Position numbers and translations under genes: made by a program. Under the pieces are notes generated by a model. It was not told where the DNA came from. It saw only the letters and a program-made list of their open reading frames with translations, and did no database searches. From Cymbidium sinense (Eukaryota > Streptophyta > Magnoliopsida > Asparagales > Orchidaceae), in assembly GCA_021442155.1 (NCBI GenBank), contig CM038223.1, forward strand, positions 36,368,983 to 36,432,982: a stretch of 64,000 nt of DNA, read 5' to 3'. Position 1 is the stretch's first letter. Every line of letters starts with the position of its first letter. Positions 26,070 through 37,905 of this stretch are shown here, one piece after another.

Positions 26070-27904
26070 TGTAAGAATTGGCACACTTACAGGGGGTGAA
26101 TTGGTTTAAAATTTGTTAAACTAAAAAAAAATCAAATCAACTCTTTATTATTAAGAAAAAGAGAAATAATAGAATAAAATCAACAAACCAAACTCAATAA
26201 AATGACTAGTTGAAAGATAATAGAAAGAAAAAAAAAGGGGCACAAAGAATTACATTGATTTACAATGATAATAGAAATAAACCTACATCCACCATCTAGA
26301 TCTTCTCCAAAAAACCACCATCTCTTCTTTAGCAAAACAAGTTAAGGGGAGAATCCTCTCTTCTTAATGGGTAATAAAGAAACCCTACACTTCTAAGAAA
26401 GATGCCACTCCCTCTCAAGGTACATAGAAAAACATCTTACAACAAAAATCTTACATAAATTCTCAACTATAACAAAATCTCAAGTTAAAGTACAAGATTT
26501 TAAGGTGAGATGAATGAAAACAACAACCATGATTAACTTTACCAATAAAAATCTTTAAGAGCAAAGAGGAAGAAATAAATCTCCCCACTTTTCTCTTAAA
26601 CTAAAAACTCTTTTTTAAGCCTCCTTTAGATTTCTTATGTTCAAGCTTCCAGTTAAGTTCCCCATAAGCGATATTTATAGGGAGAGTGTTGAATAAAAAA
26701 TTATAAAAGTTAATTTTAGAAAGATTGGTTGAATCATACAATATAATCCATCAAGTCTTTTACTATGGTTAGAGACTCTGGATGATGCAATTATTTCAAT
26801 AGCCACCACTATTTAAAATGTACAACCAATGATCATACTTTATGAATAGTACAAACTAAAAATTTAGTTCTATGCTTATTCATCTTGTACAAACACATAA
26901 TCAATATGAACATATTAAGTAAAAATTTTCACAATTCCAATCCCATAGATTCTTGATTAAAATTATGTAATTACAATAATAGATTCATATTATAGGATTT
27001 CCATAGTGCTATAGGATCAGGAAAAATTTTAATTAATTGACTTAATCATGATGGCTGAAATAATTAATAAAAATGGATAATCGTATAATACAATAATAAT
27101 GATATAAGTCATTTTGTTCAAATTTGGTAAATTTTAGAGAACCAAAATAATTATAATGGCTAAAATTTATTAATAAATATAGACAACCGTCTAGTATGAT
27201 ATGGATAGTATAGTATGATTTACATAAATATTTTAATTTATATTTTTTCTTAGATGTGTGCGCACTTGATTATTTTTTGTCATTGATATGTTAAAAACAT
27301 GAAGAAAAAAATAAAATGTAAATATTAGATATAACAACACAATATTTGATCTTGACTTTAGTCTTTTAGCATCAATCATTCATCACTTACAGCCTTCATG
27401 GGCTCTTTCTTGATCAAGCTTTATATAAATTAGCTATTATTTGTGCTCTCACAATTAATCTTCATTAGGCTGCTTAGGGGTCTATTTGGGCGTAACTATA
27501 GCTTTTTGAAAAGCTGATTACAAAGCTATTGTGAAGAAATAAGTTTTTTGAAAAACTATTATGTGTGTTATAAATATTTTTCTTTTAAAATGCTTTAAAC
27601 ATCAACTTTATGGTAGCCACCACACTCTAATAGCTCTACTTCTCAAAAGCAGCTTTTCACCACAAAACTTTTAAAAAATTAGCCAAAAAGCAGGTAGCTA
27701 AAATGCAGCTCTGGTTGTTTTATGGCTACTTTCTAAAAAGTGAAGCAACTAGAAAGTTGTCCCAAATGAACTCTAAATGTAGTTTTAACATTGAAAGAAT
27801 ACCACAATCAGTCCACACAACTGATTATTGAAAATAATTATTTAACAAAAATATTTATGATCATTAAATTTTAGAATATTATGTAAAGGCTCAAAAGGTC
27901 AACA
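26070..27904 (-). repeat. 3' LTR of copy 2
   Basis: On the minus strand it starts TGTTGACC after a purine-rich stretch ('gaggagat') and ends in the cytosine-rich 'aattcaccccctg' followed by 'gccaattcttaca'. The TATA box lies at 26672-26679. The R and U5 part matches the plus-strand LTR at 3262-4465. Excluding the 303-base MITE the length is about 1.5 kb. The start is less certain than the end. Confidence 0.6.
27474..27776. mobile_element. TIR MITE (about 303 bases) inside an LTR
   Basis: The ends are inverted: 'ttaggggtctatttggg' on the left and, read from the right, 'ttagagttcatttggg'. The inside is AT-rich with 'aaaagctgatt' and 'aaaagcagctttt' stretches and no coding frame. This is the usual build of hAT- or PIF/Harbinger-derived MITEs in plants. 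Target duplications are not clear: outer bases read TTA on the left and TAA on the right, so the superfamily is left open. Confidence 0.6.
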
Positions 27905-29149
27905 ATCTCCTCTAAACATTTTTTTTAATTGAGTTTTGGGAATTTATTAAATAATAAAAAAGATGAGATACCTCCCCTTTAATTTATGCCTTAAAATGCA
28001 TGCAATGAATAAAAGAATGCACAAATATAAAAAAAGATGCAAAATTAATTTCAAACAAGACAAACAAAAAGCACAAAACACAAAAATATTAATCTTCTCT
28101 CCCTTTTGAAAAAAAAAAGAATTAAAGTAAAAGGAAAAAAAATCATGCAAACACTAATGGCGGTAAACATACTTTATGTATTTAAAGTTAAGCAAATTTT
28201 TTTCTAAAATAATCTTAACTCACAAACATATAAAATAGGTATGTTTAAAGTGCTTAATTAATGATCATATGATATATTTCACTAACTATTGCTTACTAAC
28301 CTTGTAATTTTCTAAATTCAATAATTTTTTTAATCTACTTCATAACCTATGTAAATGACATTAATCAATTTAATTAATTTTTTAAACACGTTTGTAATAA
28401 AAAGAAAGTGTGGCTAAAATTTTATTTGGATTAATAAATATGCTATTGTAATATTAAAGTAGACAAATAACTATTTTGAAGGGTAACTTAATGAGTGAAA
28501 AGGGAGACCTTAATTTTTGATACTTCCCTACTTTAAAGATTTTTTTCATTACTTTTTCTCTTTTGGGTTTTTTTATACTTCCCTGCTTAGGGAATATATT
28601 ATTTTTTATTATTAGATTTTTATGCAAGTCTGCGTATCTCCGTGGCACTACTACCATTACTCAATTTATTCTAAAATTGGCAATATCCTATACATGTGCA
28701 CTAATATTGATGAACAAATTAATTTATTATAAAATGTAAAGACTATAAAGAAAAGAAGAAAAACATGATTTACACAAGAATATCCATATTAAAAATCTAT
28801 GTGCATCACCATAGACAAATTTTAGGATGCTTGGTTAGGTTAATGTTTCAAACTTTTACTGCACAAATTTTGAATTCTTAATAATGCTTAATTATAAGAA
28901 TGTAGTAAAATAAATTTAAAAAATATAGCATCAACTTGTAATTCACTAATAATATCAGAAAAGACAACAATATGAACAAGTAGAACAAACATGTTAAATA
29001 TGACTAATCAACTAAGACAGTACAACATTAAGTACAAGGTAATACAACTATGAAAGCAAAGAGTACATCAAATTAAAAATATAAAATAAAATAAACTATA
29101 GTACTTGCAAAAAGAAAAAGAAAATAAGAACCTAAAAACCAGAAGGTTC
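27905..29149 (-). other. Non-coding internal part of copy 2
   Basis: Several short frames on both strands here are low-complexity Phe/Leu/Ile or Lys/Ile runs and are not supported as genes. The part near 29000-29130 matches copy 1 around 2195-2330. Confidence 0.4.
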
Positions 29150-30180
29150 TTTGTCAGATGATGGTGATCAAAAGATGTCATAGAAGGAGTCAAATGGAAC
29201 TTGAAGCCATGCTCAATCCTTTGCACATTGTGACTGGTAATCCAACCAGTGAGCTCCCTACTCTTTTATATGTTTGTCAATCTCAAGCTATGCAAAGTAT
29301 TCTATCCAAGCATCTTGGGTAGTGATAGTGTGCTGAAAGCTCCCCATCTCTAATTGCTTCATCCCCTTTTATTTTAATTGATGCTTGAGCTGGATGCCAC
29401 TTCTCACTATAGAAGGTGAGAAAAGAGTGGTCTATAAAGTGAGGAGTGTGATCTAGTGCTTTGGATAGGCCAAGTAGTATTTGACTTCAATTAGATAAGA
29501 AATCTTATGTCCTGGGGCCAAATTAGACTTTCTTTTAGATTTTGGGTTTTTTTTGATAGTGAGATTTCAATTTAATGAATAAAAAATTAGTCAACATTGA
29601 TCTATATGTGGGTTATGCAAAAGTAAGTGGTAATGGAAAGAAGGGTTGTAATGTTGATTCTGTCCCCAATTTCAGGAATGATATTGTGCCTAAGCATGCG
29701 TTAAATAACATGAGCATTCAACATGAAATCATTAACTAAGGGTTGGTGTTATTAAAAGAGTGAGTTCCAATAGCCAAATTAATAGAAGGCTAGTTGCAAG
29801 AGGGGTCATTTGAGATAGTATTTGAAGAAAGATAAAAATTATTCATGTGAAGGTACTCATGTAAATCAACATCACTAATAGATATTTTCTTACCATAAAC
29901 ACTAGATTAAAGGATATTATAGTCAGAGTTGATGATAATATTTAGAAAAATTTTAAAAAGGTATTCAAAGTGAAAAGGGAAGGCTAAAGAAATTAAGAAC
30001 TAAAGAGATGTGCTACCAAAGAAGTTCAAGATGGGGAAAGAAAACTTATCTTAAAAGTGTGGCTATGAGTCCATTAGTCTACATTCATTGTATTTCATTT
30101 ATGCAGCTTCCTCATCATTAGATCAAAAATGATTATCTTGCAATTTCTTACATGATCTCTTGATGTTTATTTGAAGGATT
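29150..30180 (-). pseudogene. Former gene of the non-autonomous element, copy 2
   Basis: On the minus strand it aligns at DNA and peptide level with copy 1 (1440-2170). GHKISYLIEVKYYLAYPKH here corresponds to HMIAYQLEVKNNISFLEDL there, and nearby AWIEYFA..LEIDKHIKE corresponds to the 'agattgacaagaacattgag' part of copy 1. Stops and frameshifts interrupt it. The function is unknown. The two copies carry different lesions, so they decayed independently. Confidence 0.45.
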
Positions 30181-30239
30181 CTTGCACACAAACAAGATGA
30201 TATGTGGGAAGAGAAGGAGAAATGAAACTTTGTGAGAAA

Positions 30240-30700
30240 GAATGAGGAATGAAGTTTTATTTATAGACTTTCTATTTGATTGTACAATATTAATAAGAAT
30301 TCATATAGTATAGTTATAATCAACCCAATGGCTAGCTTCAATTATTATATTTAACTGGGTGAATTGTATAATACTATTTTTAAATTATATAGTATGATGG
30401 TCATCTAAATAGCTGGATCGACTGAATCAATTATACAATGAGATTTGATAATTGTATAGTATGATTAAGTGACATCAATCATTCCAACATTCAAAATAAT
30501 GGCTAGTTTGACTGGCTCAATCATACATTGTAAGAGTATCGTATAATATGATTTAATTTATGATAAATCATCTAGTCAATCATCCTAGTCTATTATGATG
30601 ATCTAAATAGACAAATCATATAGTAAGATTGGGATCGATAGTATGATTGAAATTATTTTATATTTTGGAGCAAAAAATTTAACTGAGATTGAGGGAAAAA
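30240..30700 (-). promoter_or_regulatory. Promoter-like block of copy 2
   Basis: Read on the minus strand the block repeats variants of 'atcatactatacaat' and 'gactgaatcaatt', then has TATAAATA (30265-30258) and a leader 'cctcattctttctcacaaa' matching 'cctcatctccaattttcttc' of copy 1. Confidence 0.45.
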
Positions 30701-30821
30701 ATTGAAATGAAATAAAATATGCATGAAGATAATATTGAAAGATCAACTTAACAAATATGCATGCATGGATTAAAAATAAAGAAGTAAAATAAAATAAAAT
30801 GAAAATTAAAGATGTATAAAT

Positions 30822-31422
30822 AAGAAGTGTATACCCAAAGTAGTAGGTAAGTTCAAGCGAGTCTAGTTATCAAGTAGTGTATTCGCATAAAGAGTGCACT
30901 ACAACTAAGAATAAGTATACTCGCCAAAAGCGTGTCTGACAAAGGAAGATTGACTTAATCTTGTGAGCCAAACACTAAGAGAGTAATAATTCAAAACATC
31001 AGGAATGACTCAATTCACATATAGTAGATGACTACTTAAAGGAATAAGGTAACTAATCTTAGTTCCATCTTCACTCGCATACTCATCTGATGATGGGCCA
31101 CTTGTCTCCACTAATCAAAGATCAACCCTCATTCAAATGCTCATCACCATTAACTTTGATAGGAATTCATTTGTAATAAACTTACCTTACATTTATTTTT
31201 CATGTATGGTCACCCCTTGGTATCCCTTCTTTCTTATGAGGGGACCTTTTGGCTCTTACTCTAAACCCTATACTTTGTACTTAGATTTTGAGCAATAAAG
31301 ATTATTATTTTCTCTACACTTTTGTAGTTCTCTATCCTTCTACTTGTAGTCTTTCTACCACCCTATTTCTTAAGTATCCTATAAGATTCTTCCTCCATAT
31401 ATAGATAAATTTTGATTCAACA
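30822..31422 (+). repeat. Probable 5' LTR of the interrupted gypsy element
   Basis: The stretch ends with a polyadenylation signal context ('gagcaataaagattatta', 31291-31308), a pyrimidine-rich part and 'tttgattcaaca', a common end of gypsy LTRs. It directly precedes a primer-site-like stretch and the gag region. The start is a guess based on 'tgtataccc' where sequence of the neighbouring element ends. No 3' LTR partner is in the window. Confidence 0.45.
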
Positions 31423-31446
31423 TCCTTTTAGGTGTGGTGAGCATGG
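31423..31446 (+). other. Degenerate primer-binding site, gypsy element
   Basis: After 'gattcaaca' the sequence 'ttttaggtgtggtgagcatgg' resembles a mutated form of the common gypsy leader with TTGGCGCCGTCTGTGGG. It lies at the expected place between LTR and gag. Confidence 0.35.
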
Positions 31447-32473
31447 ATAAGAATAAGTACCAAAAGCTAGATATATAGTGCATGACCATCAACATGAGAT
31501 TGCTCAATTGAATGTTGCAAAACATTTAGTAATTTGTGACTTAGCAAGACTTGTGGGACTTGGAGGATAGGATCACTCACTTGGTGCAAACCACCATTAA
31601 GAAGTCGCACTATGAAGAACCTATAACAAAGGAGAATGAGGGATCCATAAGATCGGCTACTAGCCTAGCTCAACGAGGAAGAAGACACCTATCTAGGGTT
31701 CCCATCTCTCATCCATCCAAGATATCTGACTTTAATATTGAATCTTATAGCACTATTAGAGAAGAGTGTGTGTCAAAGAAGCAACCATATCCAACCAATG
31801 TTTTCTATGTGAAGATTACTAAAGTTCACCCTCGTTACTTGTGTAAGATCTTGCATCTTGAATCATACAAAAGTCAGATAGATCCTACTAACTATATAGC
31901 CTATTTTAAGTTAATGACATTATCATTAGATTTAGATGATGTGATGAAGTGTTGACTCTCTTTTACTACATTCAAGGAGTTAACCCTCAAGTGTTTCTCA
32001 TGCTTTATTTTAGGAGTCATCACATCATTCTTTGAATTTAAAAGAATGTTCACCATGCAATTTTCTAGTGCTTAGAAGCTGCTTAAAAGTTTTTAAGGTC
32101 TCCTACATATGAGGTAGAAATCTGTCAAGTTTCTAATGAAGTCCATTATTTATTTCCAGTGAGAGATATTAGTAGTCAATGATCTTAAACCTATAGTTGG
32201 TCAAGCAGCACTCGCTTAAAGCTCAAAGGAAATGACCTTTAGATATGCCTTGGGGCTCTAGTAACCTAAATCTCTCATTAAACTATTAAAGCTAGCAAAT
32301 AATCATATTAATACAATAGAGTATAATGAAGTGGTCCAACCAATTTCACTAGTTACAACTAAAAAAGCACTGGAGAGACCTTTGGAGCAACTACCCAGAG
32401 AAGGGTATCAATGGTGGAGGATATATAAGAAAAGGTGATCAATGTATTCGGGCAAGGTGTGAGTCACTACAGC

Positions 32474-32475
<2 letters not shown>
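31441..32475 (+). pseudogene. Ty3/gypsy gag, 5' part
   Basis: An open stretch at 31551-31955 (134 codons) ends in YKSQIDPTNYIAYFKLMTLS, which matches the gag block normally reading YDG..DP..HL..F...M. A frameshift or stop follows. The next block, from 'acattcaaggagttaaccct' near 31968, corresponds to the AFP.TL.G.A..WF motif of retrotrans_gag proteins. Downstream, KVINVFGQGVSHYS leads into the GA repeat. The frame is broken by stops and then cut by the copia insertion at 32531. The gag resumes at 41676. Confidence 0.75.

Positions 32476-32524
<49 letters not shown>
32476..32524. repeat. (GA)n microsatellite in gypsy gag
   Basis: About 24 GA units lie immediately before the copia LTR. In the gag frame they would read as an Arg-Glu run, so they may have expanded from a charged coding stretch. 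Confidence 0.95.
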
Positions 32525-32526
<2 letters not shown>

Positions 32527-32530
32527 TGGG

Positions 32531-34635
32531 TGGGCGATATTAAAAATTTTAGAAGATAAATCTTAAATTTTATGTTTTAATAAAAAATTAATTTTTGATT
32601 TTATAATGACAAGATTCAATTCTTAATGCATCAAAAATAAAATTTCAGTAAAGTAAAGAGAGACAATAGGCACACAATTTTTACGTGGATTGGCCAAACC
32701 TCAAAATTGGCCTACGTCCATGCCTTACCACCCCTGGCTAGGAATCCACTAAATGTAAAATAACTTACAAATAGTACTCTCCTATAACCGGGTGAGTACA
32801 ACCCCTACAATAATATATACTCTCCTACAAAGGGGCGAGTACAACCCTAATATAAATTTTATAGCACAAAAAGAAAAAAACAAAATAATAAATTTTGATA
32901 TAATAAATCACTCACAAATATACCAAGCTATCCAATTCAAAAAGTGATCTCACAACTTATAAATTATCACTTTACAACTTACTAATAATTTTGATAAAGA
33001 AACTTGATTTATGGTAGATCTAGCATATACTCTAAAATTCTAGTAATTATTTATTTTATTTTAACCAAAATGAAGCTTTCAATTAATGTAAATGATCACA
33101 AAATACTTAAATTAAAATAGTATATGATAGATTTAAGTAAACTAGTAAGCTTTTAATTAAAAAGAGAGATCTAGCAATTATGAAAATAATTTCAGCATAA
33201 TAAATTAATTTAAAAAGCTAAAATATACTTCTAAAATAGATCTAAGAATAAATGAACTTTCAATTAAGACTAATGAAGAAATATTTCAAGAAACTATAAG
33301 AAATTTGTAGGAAGATAAAAATTTCAACAAGTTGAAATTAATCCTACAAACTATCACAAGAATTTTTCACAAAAAAATGATTGAAGAAACTTTGATGTGA
33401 AAAACTTTATACTTTGATGTCTAAAGACTAATCCACTAAAAAATATAGATTGAAAAGAATTAATAGATGGTGAAAGTAGTATGAACAACTTGAAAAGGGA
33501 TTAAGATCAAGAAAACAAACTTAAGTAATTTGAGAAAGCTTGCTTAGTTGAAGATATTGAAGCATCCAAACCAAGGATTTGATCTTGCAATATTTGGAGA
33601 ACACTTGGAAGGAAAATCTAAGATTTTCTCTTAGATTTCTTTGGAGGGATTTTGAATTTGAATGAGGAATGCTTTCATGAAGAGAATGAGGGCTATTTAT
33701 AGGCAAGAAGGTCATTTTGAATTATTTCAAAAAATATATTATTCTAACATCATTTTATCATATAATAATTTAATATTCAATAAAAATATAATTTATATTA
33801 AATAAATATTAAATTCAAACAGCCAAAATTTGGCTATTCATATGGGCAAGTCAAAATAATCAAATATGGCTCTTAATATATTCGAAGCATGTATCATGCA
33901 TTCATTATTAAAATCAGCTAATGTTTGAAAAGTCATATTAAATTCAATTTTAATCAAACATGGTTCATGTAACCTATTAAATTAAAGGAAAAAAAATCCA
34001 TGGAATCCATTGGAGATGAAATTAGATATAAATTTCTTGATTATAAAATGACTTTGGCTAAAATACAAAATTTCACATATTGTTTGTTAATTTTGAAATA
34101 TGACATTTAAATATTATGATACAATTTATGTATATTCACAAATATGTTAGTTATAATATAACCTTCAAATTAAATTAAAATATTTAATTATATTAAGTAA
34201 ATAAAATAATTACACTTAGTTGTCATAATTTATTATCATTTATTATTTTGACAATTCAAATGTTATGTACGAAACATATAATAAAATGTTAATTAGATAG
34301 AGATTTATATAAATTAACCTCATTATCATTATTTAAAATAAATAAAAATAATATGTAAAGTTGTGAGCAAATTGATTCATTCCAATGAACTCATATGAAT
34401 TACTAAGATAGTTATAAAAGCATATAACCTAAAATATTGTATCTTCAGCTTAACATTATCCATTTTGATCTATCTTTCATTCTTCTATTCTTGTAATTTC
34501 CTCAAATATATTATGAGATGTATTAGATATGTAATTAGCAATTAACATATCTGAAACACATAAAACATATATTAGAACATCCAAGCATTCGTTTGTTATC
34601 ATCAAAATTGATTAGATTGAACATGAGGCCCAATA
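32531..34635 (-). repeat. Copia 3' LTR
   Basis: It matches 39577-41675 end to end. On the minus strand it starts TATTGGGCCTCATG after a polypurine tract and ends TATCGCCCA. It holds paired repeats such as 'tactctcctataa' with 'gtgagtacaaccc', typical of the R/U5 leader of this LTR group. Confidence 0.93.
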
Positions 34636-34650
34636 ATCTCCCCCTTTTGA
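34636..34650 (-). other. Copia polypurine tract
   Basis: On the minus strand the sequence 'catcatcaaaagggggagat' runs directly into the 3' LTR. A second, similar stretch ('gttgtcaaaaaggggagaag') lies at 34834-34853, about 200 bases further in. Confidence 0.85.
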
Positions 34651-34989
34651 TGATGACAAATTAATGTTGGGTATTGATTTTGATGAAGGTGCAAATTGAC
34701 CTTTCTTCATAGTTTTTTGTTTTTTTTTAAAAAAAATCTCTTATAAAAAAATTTATACATAAGAGATGAATAATGTTGCTCCCTCTAAATGTATGCATGA
34801 AATAGACTTAATACTAACCAACATTTTACTCTTCTCCCCTTTTTGACAACATCAAAAAGTCAGAAAAAACTACATATAATTTTAAATATTATGATCTAAC
34901 ATTCCAAGCATGCATCTTAAATACGTAAAACATTGTGGTTTTGTAAAATTATCTGTAATTTATAAATCAGTACTAATGAAATTAATATT

Positions 34990-35687
34990 AACATCACCTT
35001 TCAAAACATGATCCCTAATAAAGTAAGGTCTAATTTCTATATGCATTGGTTCATGAGTGCTGGATAAGATTTTTGGTCAAACTAATAACACTAGTATTGT
35101 CACACTTAACTAGAATTTGATCTTGCTTAATATCAAAATCTTTTAATTGTTGCTTTAACTAAAGGACTGAAACACAACCATATGTATGCACCTCGGCGGG
35201 ATAAAGCTACAAAATTTTGTTTCCTGGATGACCAAGACACAAGCGATGATCCTAAAAATTGACATGTGCCTGATGTGCTTTTTCTATCTACTTTGCATCC
35301 CACAAAATCAGCATCAGAAAAAGCAACCAAATCATATAATAAAAAATTTTTAGGATACCATAAACCTAACCTAGTCGTGCCTATCAAATATCGAAAGATA
35401 CGCTTGGCTACTATTAAATGAGATTCTTTCAGGTTGGCTTTAAAACGAGCACACAAACAAATAACAGACATAATATCAGGCCTACTAGTAGTAAGGAATA
35501 AAAGTGAACCTATCTTACTCCTATAAAGTTTTTGATCAACACATTTTTCTAATTCATCTAAATCCAATTTTGTAGATGGGCTCATAGGAGTTTTACTAGA
35601 TTTAAATCTTTTCATGTCAAACCTCTCAAGCAATTCATTTATGTACTTAGTTTGATAGATGAATGTGCCATTTTCTTGTTGCTTCAC
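34990..35687 (-). pseudogene. Copia RNase H
   Basis: The open stretch of 184 codons contains the connection domain (YINELLERFDMKRFKSSKTP, YRSKIGSLLFLTTSRPDIM) and the start of RNase H (LVAFSDADFVGCKVDRKSTS, then FLGSSLVSWSSRKQN). The conserved block that should follow with a STAEAEY motif is replaced by RRGAYIWLCF through a small frameshift. Beyond it, CDNTSVISLTKN and a damaged TKHI..RHHF region can still be read near 35100-34990. The catalytic Asp of SDAD is present. It directly follows RT, as expected. Confidence 0.88.
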
Positions 35688-36400
35688 TTGAAGACCTAAG
35701 AAAAAAATTAATTTCTCCCATCATAATCATTTCAAACTCTTTAGACATCAAAAATGAGAACTCATGGCACAAAGATTCATTTGTACTTCGAAATAATATA
35801 TCATCTACATACACTTATCCCACAATAAAATCATCATCTATGCTCTTAAGGAATAAGGTGGTATCATCTCTACCCATTCTAAATCCATGATCTATTGAAA
35901 AGTTACTTAACCTATCATACCAAGCACGAGGAGCCTATTTTAAACCATATAAGGCTTTCTTTAATTTATACACATGATTTGGACAATCAAGGCTTCAAAT
36001 CTAGTTGGTTGCTCTATAAATACATCTTGGTCAATAAATCCATTCAAAAATGCACCCTTGACATCCATTTGAAAAAGTTTAAAATCCCTAAAAGAAGCAT
36101 GAGCAAGGAGTAACCTAATAGCTTCTAGTCTTACTATGGATGCAAAAGATTCTTCATAATCTATACCTTCAACTTGTGTGTACCCTTGTGCAACTAACCT
36201 AGCTTTATTTCTAACAATACAACCTTAATCATCTAGCTTATTTCTAAATACCCATTTTATTCCAATGACATTTTGATCTTGGGGTCTTGGGACTAATTCC
36301 CAAAAATTATTTCTTACAAATTGATTAAACTCCTCTTCCATAGCAATAATCCAAAAATTATCTTTTAATGCTTCTTCTAAATTCTTAGGTACAACCTCAG
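35688..36400 (-). pseudogene. Copia reverse transcriptase
   Basis: Blocks in order are LEEALKDNFWIIAMEEEFNQ, NNFWELVPRP, VIGIKWVFRNKLD, NKARLVAQGYTQVEGIDYEE, SFASIVRLEAIR, LFQMDVKGAFLNGF, and a YVDD box as VYVDDI near 35800. A stop lies after NKLDD, and frameshifts occur between the ALVAH and YVDD blocks, where the antisense strand shows accidental open frames. The Asp pair and the ARLVAQGY block are preserved, so identification is secure although the gene is dead. Confidence 0.9.
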
Positions 36401-36880
36401 ATAAAAATGTTGAATGATCTACAACCTCTCTACTATGTCTTCTGGTCATAACTCCTTTTGAAGGATCTCCTATAATTAGTTCCTTTGGATGATTTTTATT
36501 ATATTTCCATTCTTTAGGCAATGAATCATCCACATTATCTTCTAAAGATATTTTCTTAAAATTATCAATCTCTTCATCAATCACCTTATTTCTAATGTGA
36601 TCAATAAAATTTTCATCAAAAATAACATGTATTAATTCTTCTATAATCATTTTTCTCTTATTGAAAACTCTATAAGCTCTACTAGAAAGAGAGTATCCTA
36701 AGAAAATACCATCATCAGATTTGCAATCAAACTTACCTAAATGCTATTTTCCATTATTCAAAATAAAGCATTTACATCCAAATACATGAAAGTGTTCAAT
36801 CTTAGTCTTCTTTCCAAAAAAACAATTCATAGGGTGTCTTCTTCAAAATTGGTCAAAAATAGATCCTATTCATCACATAA
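36401..36880 (-). pseudogene. Copia integrase C-terminal region and linker
   Basis: The stretch MIIEELIHVIFDENFIDH to SKGVMTRRHSREVVDHSTF is the poorly conserved, acidic linker between integrase and RT. The preceding part (36650-36880) shows fragments of the GYS..SKAYRVFN block of the integrase C-terminal domain. Confidence 0.7.
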
Positions 36881-37475
36881 CATGCGATTTACCTTCTACC
36901 CAAAAATATTTTGGCAATTTATACTCATCAAGCATAGATCTACTTAATTCAATTAAAATTCTATTTTTTCTCTCTACTACTACATTTTGTTGGGGAGTTC
37001 TAGGTGCAAAAAAAATTATGTCTAATCTCATGTTCATCATAATAATCCTCAAATAATTTATTTTCAAATTCGCCATCATGATCAGTTTGAACCCTATTAA
37101 TCAAAAGGCCTTGTTCTCTTTGAATATAATTAGAAAACTTTCTAAACTCACCAAAAACATCATCCTTGTAAGTTACAAACAAAACCCAAGTATATCTAGA
37201 TAAATCATCAACAATCACAAAGTCATAATTTTTTCCACCTAAGCTAGTGGTGCTAATAGGACCAAATAAATCCATGTGCAATAATTCTAAAGGTTTAGAA
37301 GTAGAAACACTATTTTTACTTTTAAATGAGCTTCTAAAATTATTCCCATGAATACATGCATCATAAATATAGTTTCAATGAAAATTTAATTTAGGCAATC
37401 CAACTACTAAATCAAGTTTAGCAATTTTATTGAGTGTGTACATGTTAATATGACATAGTCTCCTATGCCATAACC
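36881..37475 (-). pseudogene. Copia integrase with zinc-binding domain
   Basis: HRRLCHINMYTLNKIAKLDL and IYDACIHGNNFRSSFKSK form the N-terminal HHCC-type region, with a stop in between. The core follows: LLHMDLFGPISTTSLGG, VIVDDLSRYTWVLFV, VQTDHDGEFENKLFEDYYDE, then TPQQNVVVERKNR. This preserves the Asp, Asp and Glu of the DDE triad. A frameshift in an A/T homopolymer near 37010 separates the second Asp from the Glu block. Confidence 0.92.
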
Positions 37476-37679
37476 ACATATCATCATGAGTGCTTTTAAA
37501 AACAAAGTAAATTTAAATTCACATCATGAAAGCTATCTAAATCAATGACATAAACATTTTATATCTTTGTCCTACAAACAAACCATTTTCATTATTTTTT
37601 ATAATGCAATATGATGCATGGAATACTACATTCAAACCTTTATCACATAATTGACTAATAGGAATTAATTTATGTTTTA

Positions 37680-37870
37680 ATCCTTCTACTAGAAAACTTT
37701 ATCTAAACTAATAGAATTCTTACAAATAGAACCAATGTCAATGATCTTTTCCTTTGCATTATCTCCATATGTAACAAATCCTCTATCACTTGATTCTAAA
37801 GTTATGAATTTATCTTTATCTCCTGTCATATGTCTTGAACATCCACTGTCCAAGTACCACATGCCTTATT
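37680..37870 (-). pseudogene. Copia aspartic protease
   Basis: The minus strand reads WYLDSGCSRHMTGDK, then FVTYGDNAKEKIIDIGSICK. The DSG active site and the CSRHMTG signature of copia proteases are intact. Upstream is the gag C-terminus with WVPK motifs, and downstream the pre-integrase region. Confidence 0.9.
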
Positions 37871-37905
37871 TGATTTTTCTTTGAAGGCATTCCTACAAAA
37901 GAAAC

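Larger units (their letters stand above)
26070..30822 (-). mobile_element. Non-autonomous LTR element, copy 2, minus strand
   Basis: This is the inverted counterpart of copy 1. Read on the minus strand it has the motif-rich promoter-like block (30700-30240), a TATA box, the leader, the former gene (about 30180-29150), a non-coding part with 'tttttaggtt', a purine-rich stretch and the LTR (27904-26070). The two copies agree in order and spacing, which supports a single family. Its upstream limit is placed near 30822, where sequence of the plus-strand gypsy element starts. It holds a MITE inside its LTR. Confidence 0.55.

Noticed and set aside
35663..36947. Plus-strand open frames across the copia RT and integrase
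   Set aside because: They are antisense shadows of well-recognised minus-strand domains.
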